Source: JAFGDI01 sp963662515 (lineage in GTDB: Bacteria; Planctomycetota; Phycisphaerae; Sedimentisphaerales; SM23-30). From it: a stretch of DNA of 64,000 nt. A model generated the notes under the pieces. It made no database searches. It saw only the letters and a list, made by a program, of their open reading frames with translations, and was not told the DNA's origin. Each line of letters opens with the position of its first letter. The stretch's first letter is position 1. The stretch covers positions 3,224,001 through 3,288,000 of the forward strand of contig OY759675.1 of assembly GCA_963662515.1 (NCBI GenBank), in the 5' to 3' direction. The translations under genes were made by a program, and so were the position numbers. This document shows, piece after piece, positions 43,255-52,116 of the stretch.

Positions 43255-46200
43255 ATGGGTACATTCAGTAGCGGTACCGGTCTTATATCCGGCTTCGATA
43301 TAGAAGGCTATGTCAGCCAGATAATGCAAATCGAAGGTGCTAATCGAGACAAGTACAAAACTCGTGTTGAAGATAATACCGAAGAAATTGAAGCCATCCA
43401 GGAGCTTCAAACCCTGGTTAAAGCCGTCCAATTACAGGCTGCAAACTTCAACACATTCACTGTTTTTGAGAACAAAACATCTTCTTCTTCCAACGAAGAT
43501 GCTTTAACAGCCACCACTAAAAAGTGGGCGCAAACTGGTACATACCAATTTGTAGTTAAGTCTCTGGCATCAAACCATCAGTTCGTTACCAGAAATTCAT
43601 ATACCAGCCGCACCTCTTCGGTTGGTTCTGGCACTATCTCATTCGAAGTGGGACAAGGGCAGCTTGCCCGCGATGTTGAACTCAACACTCTTAATGGCCG
43701 CACCGGCATACAGCGGGGTAAATTCCAGATCACCAATAAAACCGGTAGTTCAGCAGTGATCGACCTGACCACCGCCCTGTCTGTTAATGATGTAATAAAA
43801 TCTATCAATTCCAGTGGTATTGGTGTAACGGCCAGTGTCTCAGGCGATGGGCTGGTACTCACCGACAATACTGGCGGGACAGGCAACCTTACGGTTTCCG
43901 AATTCGGCGATGGCCAGACGGCGGCTGATCTGGGTATTTTGCAAAGCACCTCAGAAAGCCGGATATTTGGCCAGGATATTATCAGCCTGTCTGGCTATAC
44001 CCTGCTCAGTGAGTTAAATGACGGCAACGGTGTTCGTGACCTGTCAACAGGCATTACTATTGCCTCAACCGATGGCTCTGTGCCTGATGCGGTTATAAAT
44101 TTCTCTAAAAACATTGATGGCGACGGATATACCATCGGAGCTCTTAATAGCGGCTCTGGCGTCAGACTGGGCAAATTCAATATTACTGACCGCAACGGCA
44201 TGAAAGCCACCATTGATGTAAGTGAAATGGATAGCAATAGCACAACTATTGACCAGCTCATCAATGAGATAAATCGTCAGGCTACCGAAGGTGGCCTGGA
44301 CCTTACCTTCAGCTACGAAGCTAAAAGCGGTATTACGGTTATAGATAACAGTGAAGCCCTTAGCACCACAGATGGTGTCAGAAAGAGTAATTTCATTATC
44401 GAAGACATAGAAGGCGGAAACACTGCCGCAGATCTGGGTATAGACTACAATACCACATCTGGCACAATATCCGGCACAAGTATCTGGAAAATGGAAACCT
44501 TAAGCGATGCTATGGCCGCTATTAACTATAGCGTCTCTGCTAACTTATATGGAAATAACATCTATACTGCCAGCATAAATGAAAGCGGCAATGGCCTTAA
44601 CATTACATCTCAGGCTGCCGGCAGCTTCACCGTAACCAGTAATAACGGATTTGCTGCCGAAGACCTGGGCATCGCTACCAGCGGAACTGCGGCTGATGGC
44701 CAATTAAATGGCAAAGCTATTATTGCCGGGCTTAATACTGTTCTGCTCAGCAGCCTTAATGGAGGCAGCGGCGGTGCTACCGAAAGCACGAGCTATGGCG
44801 AAAACCGCATAACACAAGGCGGCATAATAAACCTGACTGATGGCCAGGGCAACAGCTCTGAAATAGACCTGACCAATGCCATCAGTGTGCAGGATGTTAT
44901 CGACAAGATAAACAATCTGCGTAATGAAGATAATACAACCAACATAAGGGCATCTCTGAACGCTACCGGAAATGGTATAACTCTCTCTGATTCCTCTGCC
45001 TCCGGAACAATGAGCATAAGCGATATCAGCGGCAATCTGGCCAGCAAGCTGAACCTTGCAGGAACCGGCTCCAGGAGCAAAGACAGCGGCAACTTGCAAC
45101 TGCAATATATTTCTGAGGCCACTAAAATATCCAGTCTGCGCAATGGCGAAGGCATAACCAGGGGTACTTTTTCCATAACCGACAGCGAAGGCAATAAAAA
45201 ATCGGTTGATATAGCCAAAGACAGCATCCAGACCGTTGGCGACATAATTGATGCCATCAATAATGCCGGGCTTAAAATTGAGGCCAGAATCAATGATACA
45301 GGCGATGGCATAATTCTCGCTGACACCTCAACGGCTGCCAGTAAGCAGCCAATAAAAGTAACAGATAACAGCTCCGGCACTGCCGCAGGCCTGGGACTTA
45401 TGGCTCGCGACTCAGTAAAAGATGCTAATGGCAATTACTATCTCGACGCCTCCTATGAGTTGACTCTGGCACTAGGCGGAGCCGATGATCTGGACGATGT
45501 CGCACAAAAGGTTAATGATGCCGGACTGGGCGTTAATGCTTCTGTTGTTAATGACGGCTCCGGCTTCAGACTGAGCTTTGCCAGCGATATCAGCGGCCGA
45601 AAAGGCACTGTCTTTTTTGATGCGGGTCAGACCAGTATGAAAGTTGACAATGTATCGACCGCCAAAGATGCCATAATCCTGCTGGGCGATGGCTCTGAAG
45701 AACATCCTATGCTTATCAATAGTAACACCAACAGCATTAAAGATGCTATTTACGGTGCTACTCTTGAAGTTAAAAAAGTATCTGATGACCCGGTAACCAT
45801 ATCAATAACCGATGATGTTGACGGCATGGTCGAAAGAGTCAACAGCTTTGTTGAATCATATAATGCTGTCATGGAATATATAGCTGAAGTAACTTCATTT
45901 GATGCCGAATCTTACGAAAAAGGTATTCTCTTTGCCGACAGTACCGTTAGTGCCGTTAAACAACAAATGGTCAATATTGTCCAAAAAACCTTCGGTACTG
46001 ACACCGGCTCATACAAGACCCTCAGTTCAATAGGAATCAAATTTCAGGCGATGGGCAGCCAGACTGGTACAGATGCTAATGGCAATACGGTAACCTATGC
46101 CACTTCTGCCGGACTGGCGATAACCTTTAACGAAGAGACATTCAGAACAGCTTTTGGTGCCGAGCCAGAATCTGTGTCAAAATTATTCAATTCTGCCGAT

Positions 46201-46461
46201 GTTGGTATTAGTGATTACATTTCCGACCTGCTCGATTCTGTCGCAAGTTCTTCAGATAAGAATTCCACTATCCAGAACAGAATAGAGTCCATAAACAACA
46301 CCAATACCTTGTTGACTAAAAGAATTACTTCTCTCAACGAACAATTAAACGCCAAAGAAACACGCATGTATAAACAGTTCTATGCCATGGAAGAAACCCT
46401 GGCCAAACTGCAAAAACAGCAAACTGCCATAAGTTCTCTAAGCACACTAAAATCTTCGTAA
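43255..46461 (+). CDS. fliD: Flagellar hook-associated protein FliD (enlarged)
   Basis: A 1068-residue filament cap protein, which sits on the flagellar tip and helps flagellin assemble. The ATG at 43255 (MGTFSSGTGLISG) is preferred by family match; an in-frame ATG at 43222 has no site. Both ends match FliD: the N-terminal SGFDIEGYVSQIMQIE and the C-terminal GMVERVNSFVESYNAVMEYI, ending with coiled coil (LNEQLNAKETRMYKQFYAM). The middle is much longer than usual (FliD is often 450-700 residues) because of about five hook-IN-type repeats, each like LNxGxGVRxGxFxITD...IDLS...VxDVIxxIN...AADLGI. The outer, solvent-exposed part of the cap is thus enlarged. It has a FliA-type promoter and a strong terminator. 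fliS is not present downstream. Confidence 0.93.
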   Translation: MGTFSSGTGLISGFDIEGYVSQIMQIEGANRDKYKTRVEDNTEEIEAIQELQTLVKAVQLQAANFNTFTVFENKTSSSSNEDALTATTKKWAQTGTYQFVVKSLASNHQFVTRNSYTSRTSSVGSGTISFEVGQGQLARDVELNTLNGRTGIQRGKFQITNKTGSSAVIDLTTALSVNDVIKSINSSGIGVTASVSGDGLVLTDNTGGTGNLTVSEFGDGQTAADLGILQSTSESRIFGQDIISLSGYTLLSELNDGNGVRDLSTGITIASTDGSVPDAVINFSKNIDGDGYTIGALNSGSGVRLGKFNITDRNGMKATIDVSEMDSNSTTIDQLINEINRQATEGGLDLTFSYEAKSGITVIDNSEALSTTDGVRKSNFIIEDIEGGNTAADLGIDYNTTSGTISGTSIWKMETLSDAMAAINYSVSANLYGNNIYTASINESGNGLNITSQAAGSFTVTSNNGFAAEDLGIATSGTAADGQLNGKAIIAGLNTVLLSSLNGGSGGATESTSYGENRITQGGIINLTDGQGNSSEIDLTNAISVQDVIDKINNLRNEDNTTNIRASLNATGNGITLSDSSASGTMSISDISGNLASKLNLAGTGSRSKDSGNLQLQYISEATKISSLRNGEGITRGTFSITDSEGNKKSVDIAKDSIQTVGDIIDAINNAGLKIEARINDTGDGIILADTSTAASKQPIKVTDNSSGTAAGLGLMARDSVKDANGNYYLDASYELTLALGGADDLDDVAQKVNDAGLGVNASVVNDGSGFRLSFASDISGRKGTVFFDAGQTSMKVDNVSTAKDAIILLGDGSEEHPMLINSNTNSIKDAIYGATLEVKKVSDDPVTISITDDVDGMVERVNSFVESYNAVMEYIAEVTSFDAESYEKGILFADSTVSAVKQQMVNIVQKTFGTDTGSYKTLSSIGIKFQAMGSQTGTDANGNTVTYATSAGLAITFNEETFRTAFGAEPESVSKLFNSADVGISDYISDLLDSVASSSDKNSTIQNRIESINNTNTLLTKRITSLNEQLNAKETRMYKQFYAMEETLAKLQKQQTAISSLSTLKSS

Positions 46462-46514
46462 ATATGGTATAATCATACAACTGTTACTATTAAGCGTTAA
46501 TCAAGAACCACAAC

Positions 46515-46554
46515 GGCCTGTCTTATCAGAAGATACAGACAGGCCTGTTTTTTT
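46515..46554 (+). terminator. Rho-independent terminator of fliD
   Basis: GGCCTGTCT (46515-46523) pairs with AGACAGGCC (46537-46545), with an inner TATC/GATA pair around AGAA, followed by seven T (46548-46554). It begins about 55 bases after the fliD stop. Confidence 0.92.
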
Positions 46555-46723
46555 GCCTTTTATTTGCCTTATACAAAAGACTGTGCGTATAATACACTGA
46601 GAGAGCCTTAAGCGTAAAGGTCTGATAAAAATAGAGTTATCAGGCCACCTGCCAAGCTGAAACCTGTGTTTTTAACCCAACTGTAACTCATATCAGTGTT
46701 TAACAGAAATTGAGGTGCATATC

Positions 46724-47764
46724 ATGAAAATAGCCGTCTTTAACAGCAAACCCTATGTCCAGAAGTTTTTCAATCATGTCAATAAACGATATAACTTTAC
46801 ACTTGAATACATCGAGGAGCATCTATGCCCGGACACAGCTCATCTGGCAGCAGGTTATGATGCGGTCTGCGTCTTTGTTAATGATACAGTTGATGCCAGA
46901 ACACTGGCAATATTAAAGGACAATGGAGTAAGGCTGGTAGCTCTGCGTTGTGCCGGCTATAACAATGTTGACCTGGAGGCGGCACGACATATTGGTATCT
47001 GTATTGTGAGGGTACCTGCCTATTCTCCTTTTGCTGTCGCCGAACATAGTATCGCTCTTATGATGGCACTGAACCGCAAGATATACAAGGCTCACAGCCG
47101 GGTAAGAGAGGGCAACTTCTCTCTTGAGGGACTAATGGGCTTTGACATGCACCAGACACCGGTCGGCATAATCGGAACAGGCAAGATCGGTCAGATAGTA
47201 GCTAAAATACTACATGGCTTTGGCTGCGAGCTATATGCCTACGACCCTAACGGCTGTGCAGAACTGGAGCAATATGGCGTGAAATTCGTAACTCTTGATG
47301 AGCTATATCGACAGTCTTATATAATCAGCCTGCATTGCCCGCTTACCCCGCATACTTATCACATGATAGACCAACAGGCTATAGACAAAATGAGAGAATG
47401 TGTAATGATAGTCAATACCAGCCGCGGCGCTCTTATTGATACCAAAGCCGCTATTGACGGCCTGAAGTCCGGACGAATCGGATATCTGGGTCTTGATGTT
47501 TACGAAGAAGAGGATGGCATGTTCTTTGAAGATATGTCTGACAAGATCATACACGACGACACCTTCGCCAGATTGATGATGTTCCCCAATGTGCTGGTTA
47601 CAGGCCACCAGGCATTTTATACCTACAATGCGGTAAAAGCTATTGCGGAAACCACTATGGAAAATATTCGTAACTTCGAGAATGGCAAACCGCAAAACAC
47701 CCTTACCTGCGTCTGCCACAGACCTGCTATCAGTAACACAGAACCACAACCGGCAAATAGCTGA
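46724..47764 (+). CDS. ldhA: D-lactate dehydrogenase (D-2-hydroxyacid dehydrogenase family)
   Basis: A 346-residue NAD-dependent D-lactate dehydrogenase that reduces pyruvate to D-lactate in fermentation. Motifs: VGIIGTGKIGQIVA (NAD binding), VNTSRGALIDT (catalytic Arg region nearby), DVYEEEDGMFFED (D-LDH signature) and VTGHQAFYTYNAV (catalytic His). The ATG at 46724 is chosen because GAGG is eight bases upstream; a GTG at 46715 is too close to it. It stands alone, convergent with the AhbD-like gene. It suits a fermentative or anaerobic lifestyle. Confidence 0.93.
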   Translation: MKIAVFNSKPYVQKFFNHVNKRYNFTLEYIEEHLCPDTAHLAAGYDAVCVFVNDTVDARTLAILKDNGVRLVALRCAGYNNVDLEAARHIGICIVRVPAYSPFAVAEHSIALMMALNRKIYKAHSRVREGNFSLEGLMGFDMHQTPVGIIGTGKIGQIVAKILHGFGCELYAYDPNGCAELEQYGVKFVTLDELYRQSYIISLHCPLTPHTYHMIDQQAIDKMRECVMIVNTSRGALIDTKAAIDGLKSGRIGYLGLDVYEEEDGMFFEDMSDKIIHDDTFARLMMFPNVLVTGHQAFYTYNAVKAIAETTMENIRNFENGKPQNTLTCVCHRPAISNTEPQPANS

Positions 47765-47844
47765 TCACACAGGCCACACCCCATAACAAAAAAGGCTTAA
47801 TAATTGTATAGCTTGGGTGAATTAATACAAATTGATGCAAGCCG

Positions 47845-48912
47845 TTAGAAATCACAAACAGGGTCACTGGCCAGATAATCTCCGGTCATTGCATAGGCCC
47901 GGGCACGACATCCCCCGCAGCCAGATAGATAATAACACTTACCACATTTACCTTTATATTGATCTGAAGTTCGAATACTTGTGAACAAAGGTGAATTTAA
48001 CCAGATATCCTCGAAGTCATAGTGATTATCTAAAAGATTACCCGCCGGAATATCCAAAAAACCACAAGCCTGCACATCTCCCCGATAATTAATAAATGCG
48101 TACTCTCTGGCAGCGCGACACCCTGCACTTAATCGCTTATGCATTGAAAGACGGCTATCGGCAGAATGGATAAAACGGTAAAATTGCGGACCACAATTTA
48201 CCCGCACCGCAATTTCACCTTCACTTTTCAACAGGGTCAGGTCAGCAAGTAACCTGCCATACTCGTCAGGACTGACCAGCTCATCAGCAATACCCGTACC
48301 TCTGCCTGTTGGCACGAGAATAAATGGGTTAAAACAAAATGCACCCTGCTCCTTTGCCAACTGGGCAACAAGAAACACCTGCCCGATATTACGAGCAGTA
48401 ACGGTGGTATTGACCTGAAACTTTATACCATATTCCCGACATTTTTGCATAGCTGAAAGAGCAATATCAAAAGCACCAGGCACTTTCCGAAAAGAATCAT
48501 GCGACTCAGCGTCAGGACCATCAAGAGAAAAGGAAACTGAAAGGATATCAAGCCCCTTCAGACGACGGGCACTTATATCATCTATTTTATAGCCGCTGGT
48601 GGCCATTGCCACTCTATGCCCCAATGAACTACCATATTCGATAAGATCATAAACATCTTGTCTTTCCATCGGCTCTCCGCCTGTGAGAATAACAACGCAT
48701 TTACTAAAATCTGCCAAAGATCGCAATACCTCTCTGCACTGTTGAGAATTAAGATATTCACGCTCTTTATTAAACGAAGCCGCCGCCCGACAATGAACAC
48801 AATTCAGACGACATTGACGAGTGACTTCAAATGCAACTATACGAGGTTTGGAAATTGTTCTTGTTCGCATCATATAAGAAAAGTAAGCATTCTCCAAAAT
48901 GACAATAATCAT
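47845..48912 (-). CDS. ahbD: Radical-SAM/SPASM haem b synthase, AhbD-like
   Basis: A 355-residue radical-SAM enzyme with C-terminal SPASM domain. It resembles AhbD, which decarboxylates Fe-coproporphyrin III to haem b in the siroheme-dependent route. Motifs: RIVAFEVTRQCRLNCVHCRAAA (CxxxCxxC, split here as RQCRLNCVHC), VILTGGEPMERQDVY, SLDGPDAESHDSFR, VPTGRGTGI and the cysteine-rich end CGKCYYLSGCGGCRARAYAM. The start is uncertain: the frame opens at 48912 but MMRTRTISKPRIV at 48870-48873 is also possible and neither has a good ribosome site. Homologues of this family also make other ring modifications (AhbC, NirJ), so the exact step is inferred from motif style; siroheme synthase at 37239-37883 fits. 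Confidence 0.82.
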   Translation of the reverse strand: MIIVILENAYFSYMMRTRTISKPRIVAFEVTRQCRLNCVHCRAAASFNKEREYLNSQQCREVLRSLADFSKCVVILTGGEPMERQDVYDLIEYGSSLGHRVAMATSGYKIDDISARRLKGLDILSVSFSLDGPDAESHDSFRKVPGAFDIALSAMQKCREYGIKFQVNTTVTARNIGQVFLVAQLAKEQGAFCFNPFILVPTGRGTGIADELVSPDEYGRLLADLTLLKSEGEIAVRVNCGPQFYRFIHSADSRLSMHKRLSAGCRAAREYAFINYRGDVQACGFLDIPAGNLLDNHYDFEDIWLNSPLFTSIRTSDQYKGKCGKCYYLSGCGGCRARAYAMTGDYLASDPVCDF

Positions 48913-49212
48913 ATTACAATGACTACTCAGGAATAAGCATGTATGCTAACAATAACCACATAATTGTGTCAAGACAATCATTTTGCCTCATATCTGGCTG
49001 AAATAACTTCAAAACACCTCCAACCAACCTAAGACTAGCTATAATAACCAGTTACAAAACATAAACATCCAATACCACTCTGACTTATGCTAATGCAGCC
49101 CAATAATTAGTGTTTTTTTAACTATAATCAAAGGAATTGACGATATTATCGGACGAGCGTCTGTGTAGGCGTTTGTAGCATAAACTGTATTTTGCTGAAA
49201 GCGTGATCGCTG
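48913..49212. other. Intergenic stretch between divergent genes
   Basis: About 300 AT-rich bases. A TATAAT at 49123-49128 could serve the plus-strand gene at 49213, but no clear -35 is seen. No gene or strong hairpin. Confidence 0.4.
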
Positions 49213-49653
49213 ATGACCATATTATCATATATATTTCTGGCTCAGACCTACAACCCGGTAAAAAGCATGGGCGACTCGTTCCGCAAAACCGCTGAATTTG
49301 ATTCCGGACCCTTTTTCAACGCCGTAATGCTGGTAATTGCCATCGTACTGCTGTGCATATTGATAAGCAAAATACATTTCCGGAATAAAAAAGAAAAAAT
49401 GACCCAGGAATACAAGCTCTTTGAAGACATGCTTGATGAGCTGCAACTGGAAAGTAAAGAAAAAGAGCTACTCAGAGAAATGGCCAAACAAGCCAGACTG
49501 AAGCACCCGGCTATGTGTCTGGTAACACCCTCTTTAATGGAAAAGTCCAAAGAACTCTGGCTCAAAGAAAAAGGTGATAAACTCACCAAGTCTGGCAAAA
49601 TACAAATACTCAATGATATCACTCATAAATTACACGGCTATAGCATATCATGA
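49213..49653 (+). CDS. Small membrane-anchored protein with a helical cytoplasmic part
   Basis: A 146-residue protein with one membrane helix at about 35-54 (FNAVMLVIAIVLLCILISKI) and a charged helical cytoplasmic part (KKEKMTQEYKLFEDMLDEL, then LLREMAKQARLKHPAMCLVTPSLMEK). The latter resembles the helical region found before PilZ domains in some c-di-GMP effectors, but no PilZ domain follows, so this is only a structural hint. Its stop overlaps the start of the downstream glycosyltransferase gene by four bases (ATGA), implying translational coupling and a linked function. The ATG at 49213 has a weak ribosome site. Confidence 0.65.
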   Translation: MTILSYIFLAQTYNPVKSMGDSFRKTAEFDSGPFFNAVMLVIAIVLLCILISKIHFRNKKEKMTQEYKLFEDMLDELQLESKEKELLREMAKQARLKHPAMCLVTPSLMEKSKELWLKEKGDKLTKSGKIQILNDITHKLHGYSIS

Positions 49654-50783
49654 AAGAGCCAGAGCCGCTTAATATACTGGTCTTAGAGGCCTATGATGAT
49701 GGCAGTCATAAGAGTTTTCTTGACGGCCTGTTAAAACACAGTTGTCATAATTTCATTCGCATCTCTCTGCCTGGCAGAAAATGGAAATGGCGTATGAGGG
49801 GTTCTGCCCTCTACTTTGCTCGAGAGCTTTTTAATATCTGGCCTGAAAATGCAGTCTTCACTCCCGCAGAAACCCAACTGATCTTCACTTCCGATATGAC
49901 AAGTGTCACTGACCTGAAGGCTCTTTTACCCAAGATCTTGCAGGCCATACCACTTGTATGTTATTTCCATGAAAATCAGCTTACCTACCCCCTGAGTCAA
50001 CATGACCAGCTCGACTATGAATATGGCTTTACCAATATCACCTCAGCACTGTCCGCTGACGAGCTATGGTTTAACTCAGCCTATAATCGTGATGAATTTG
50101 TTGCAGCAACTGACATATTACTCAAAAAAATGCCCGACTATGTGCCAGAGCGAATCGCAGATGATATAAAAACTAAAAGCATCACAATGCCCCTGGGTAT
50201 GAACCCTGCCCTGCTTACTCTGCCGCGAAAATTAAGCTCACCACCAGCAATACTCTGGAATCACCGCTGGGAATATGACAAAAACCCCGGTGCTTTTTTT
50301 CAGACTATTTATGAACTGGACCAGCAAGGGCAAGATTTTAAGCTGATAATCGCCGGGGAATCTTTCCGCGTTATACCAGAAGAATTTGAACATGCCCGCG
50401 AAAAACTGGCTCATCGTATTATTCACTATGGCTTCGCCCAGAGTCAGGAGCAATATTTTAACCTGTTAAGCCAGAGCGACATAGTAGTATCAACCGCAAT
50501 TCATGAGTTTTTCGGCATTTCCGTTATGGAGGCCGTTTCTGCCGGTTGCGTCCCTTTACTGCCCAACCGCCTGAATTACCCGCATCTGCTGCCAGAACAA
50601 TACCACAACGACCTGCTCTACAAAACCAATACTGAACTAACCCAGAAACTAATAAACCTGCTTAAGAAAAATAATCGCGAAACAACCTATAGTGATCTGC
50701 GTAAACATGCCGCAAGTTACAGTTGGGCATCCTTAGCCGGGCTCTACGATAACCACTTCGTCAGAGCGGTATCAAAATCTTAA
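49650..50783 (+). CDS. tRNA-queuosine alpha-mannosyltransferase-like (QTMAN/GTDC1 family)
   Basis: A 377-residue glycosyltransferase. The N-terminal part matches the DUF3524/GTDC1 family, whose animal member QTMAN adds mannose to queuosine in tRNA-Asp: ILVLEAYDDGSHKSFLDGLL, ISLPGRKWKWRMRGSALYF, CYFHENQLTYPLSQHDQ, FTNITSALSADELWFNSAYN. The C-terminal part has the GT-B fold (ILWNHRWEYDKNPGAFF, then VVSTAIHEFFGISVMEAVSAGCVPLLP, the usual donor-sugar site). Its ATG overlaps the stop of the membrane protein 49213-49653. The donor sugar in bacteria is not certain. The next genes but one include folE, the first enzyme of the queuosine precursor route. Confidence 0.85.
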   Translation: MKEPEPLNILVLEAYDDGSHKSFLDGLLKHSCHNFIRISLPGRKWKWRMRGSALYFARELFNIWPENAVFTPAETQLIFTSDMTSVTDLKALLPKILQAIPLVCYFHENQLTYPLSQHDQLDYEYGFTNITSALSADELWFNSAYNRDEFVAATDILLKKMPDYVPERIADDIKTKSITMPLGMNPALLTLPRKLSSPPAILWNHRWEYDKNPGAFFQTIYELDQQGQDFKLIIAGESFRVIPEEFEHAREKLAHRIIHYGFAQSQEQYFNLLSQSDIVVSTAIHEFFGISVMEAVSAGCVPLLPNRLNYPHLLPEQYHNDLLYKTNTELTQKLINLLKKNNRETTYSDLRKHAASYSWASLAGLYDNHFVRAVSKS

Positions 50784-50822
50784 GCCAAATATAAACAGCA
50801 AACGACCTTTATCTGACCGCAG

Positions 50823-51191
50823 TTATCCGCCCGCCAGCTTAACCTTGTATCCCATTTTTTCCAGCTCCGCTTGCAATTTCTGACGATTATCACCCTGTAT
50901 CTCAATAACGCCATCCTTCACAGTTCCGCCCGTACCGCATTTAGCCTTGAGCTTACCAGCCAGCGCCTTTAGCTCAAGTTCAGGCAAAGGCACGCCGGTA
51001 ATAAGACAAACACCCTTACCACCCCGCCCCTTAGTCTGCCGGGCGATACGAACTATACCATCACCTGACATAACAGCCTGGGCCTTCTGATCGGCGCATT
51101 TACAACTGCTCACCGGCTGGAGGCATACCGGACACATCCTGCCAGCTTCAGTAGAATATACCAAATTGAGATTATTATTACTGTTTTTCAT
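50823..51191 (-). CDS. SUI1/YciH-type translation initiation factor
   Basis: A 122-residue protein with the SUI1/eIF1-like domain in the C-terminal ~75 residues: TKGRGGKGVCLITGVPLP, then KCGTGGTVKDGVIEIQGD. The N-terminal ~40 residues contain a cysteine cluster CPVCLQPVSSCKC that could bind zinc, as in many bacterial YciH proteins. YciH is thought to influence start-codon selection or translation under stress. It is convergent with the glycosyltransferase gene and divergent from the folE leader. Confidence 0.9.
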   Translation of the reverse strand: MKNSNNNLNLVYSTEAGRMCPVCLQPVSSCKCADQKAQAVMSGDGIVRIARQTKGRGGKGVCLITGVPLPELELKALAGKLKAKCGTGGTVKDGVIEIQGDNRQKLQAELEKMGYKVKLAGG

Positions 51192-51220
51192 GTTATAAAT
51201 CTATCATAAGAGCTATAATT

Positions 51221-51260
51221 AATCAAAGATTTGATTTTTTGTTTCAACTGAATCTAAAAT
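51221..51260 (+). promoter_or_regulatory. Putative folE promoter with overlapping operator-like palindrome
   Basis: TTGATT (51231-51236) and TAAAAT (51255-51260) are 18 bases apart. A perfect dyad AATCAAA-GA-TTTGATT (51221-51236) overlaps the -35 box, a usual place for a repressor operator. Transcription would begin about 25 bases before the leader ORF at 51293. Confidence 0.45.
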
Positions 51261-51292
51261 TACTCTTGCAACTGCACCTTGAGGAAATTATC

Positions 51293-51340
51293 ATGAGGGT
51301 AGCAAGTGTTTTTTTCTATATTTTGAGAGAGTATTATTGA
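51293..51340 (+). CDS. 15-codon leader ORF of folE
   Basis: ATG at 51293-51295 with a strong ribosome site (GAGG at 51281-51284, eight-base spacer) opens MRVASVFFYILREYY, ending at TGA 51338-51340. The stop overlaps the folE ATG (TGATG), so folE translation is probably coupled to it. The peptide is rich in aromatic residues, with three Tyr codons all TAT, two of them just before the stop. A role as regulatory leader is inferred from this layout. Confidence 0.55.
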   Translation: MRVASVFFYILREYY

Positions 51341-51921
51341 TGGCTGAAGAAAAAACGGGCACTGGTGTCGATACCAGGCGTATCGAAGCAGCAGTGCGAG
51401 AGATATTGATCGCGGTTGGCGAAGACCCTGACCGCGAGGGGCTGGCCGCTACTCCTGAGCGAGTGGCACGCATGTATGCCGAGCTGTTCGGCGGTTTGCA
51501 TACCGACCCGAAAGTGCATGTAGGAAAAGTATTTACAGAAAATTATGATGAGATCGTATTGCTAAAGGACATACCATTCCATAGCATGTGCGAACATCAT
51601 CTTTTACCATTTATGGGAACGGCTCATATTGCTTATCTCCCAAGAGGTAAAGTGCTGGGAGTAAGTAAGTTAACGCGAATACTCTCATGTTTTGCCCTGC
51701 GGCCGCAGGTTCAGGAAAGACTGACCAATCAGGTAGCAGAGTTCATAATGAAAGAGGTTGACGCCAGAGGAGTGGCTGTAGTTGTCGAGGCTACCCACAC
51801 CTGTATGACCATTCGCGGAGTAAAAAGACCCGGAGCGGTAATGGTGACCTCAGCCATGCTGGGCACTTTCCGCAGTGACGCCAGAAGTAGAAGTGAAGTA
51901 ATGAGCCTTATTGGGCGATAG
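51340..51921 (+). CDS. folE: GTP cyclohydrolase I FolE
   Basis: A 193-residue enzyme that converts GTP to 7,8-dihydroneopterin triphosphate, the first step of folate and also of the queuosine precursor route. Zinc ligands are in MCEHHLLPFMG and the distal Cys in ATHTCMTIRGV; substrate region LTRILSCFALRPQVQERLTNQ. The ATG at 51340 overlaps the stop of the 15-codon leader ORF (51293-51340), and has only a weak GAGAG-type site of its own within the leader. A TTG at 51337 is the alternative start. Confidence 0.95.
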   Translation: MAEEKTGTGVDTRRIEAAVREILIAVGEDPDREGLAATPERVARMYAELFGGLHTDPKVHVGKVFTENYDEIVLLKDIPFHSMCEHHLLPFMGTAHIAYLPRGKVLGVSKLTRILSCFALRPQVQERLTNQVAEFIMKEVDARGVAVVVEATHTCMTIRGVKRPGAVMVTSAMLGTFRSDARSRSEVMSLIGR

Positions 51922-51932
51922 GGTTAAAGGGG

Positions 51933-52086
51933 GGTACTGTGTACCATATGTGCTCTGTCAAGATAGTGAACATGGGCACATGACCTGAGATACTCTTGTG
52001 GCGAATTGAGAAACAGATAAAAAATGGTAAAAAGTTGCGGTATGGGTAGTATTGCAACGCATATATATTCGCAGGCCCATTGGGCC
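51933..52086 (+). repeat. Cluster of four dyads upstream of the RAYT gene
   Basis: Within 155 bases: GGTAC(TGT)GTACC (51933-51945); ATGTGC (51948-51953)/GCACAT (51976-51981); GTTGC (52034-52038)/GCAAC (52054-52058); and GGCCCA(T)TGGGCC (52074-52086). A GTAG tetranucleotide, the usual foot of REP palindromes, is at 52046-52049. Together they resemble the hairpin-rich end of an IS200/RAYT element. Confidence 0.45.
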
Positions 52087-52116
52087 AGGTTGTTATTATT
52101 TACGGGGGTAAGTTCT

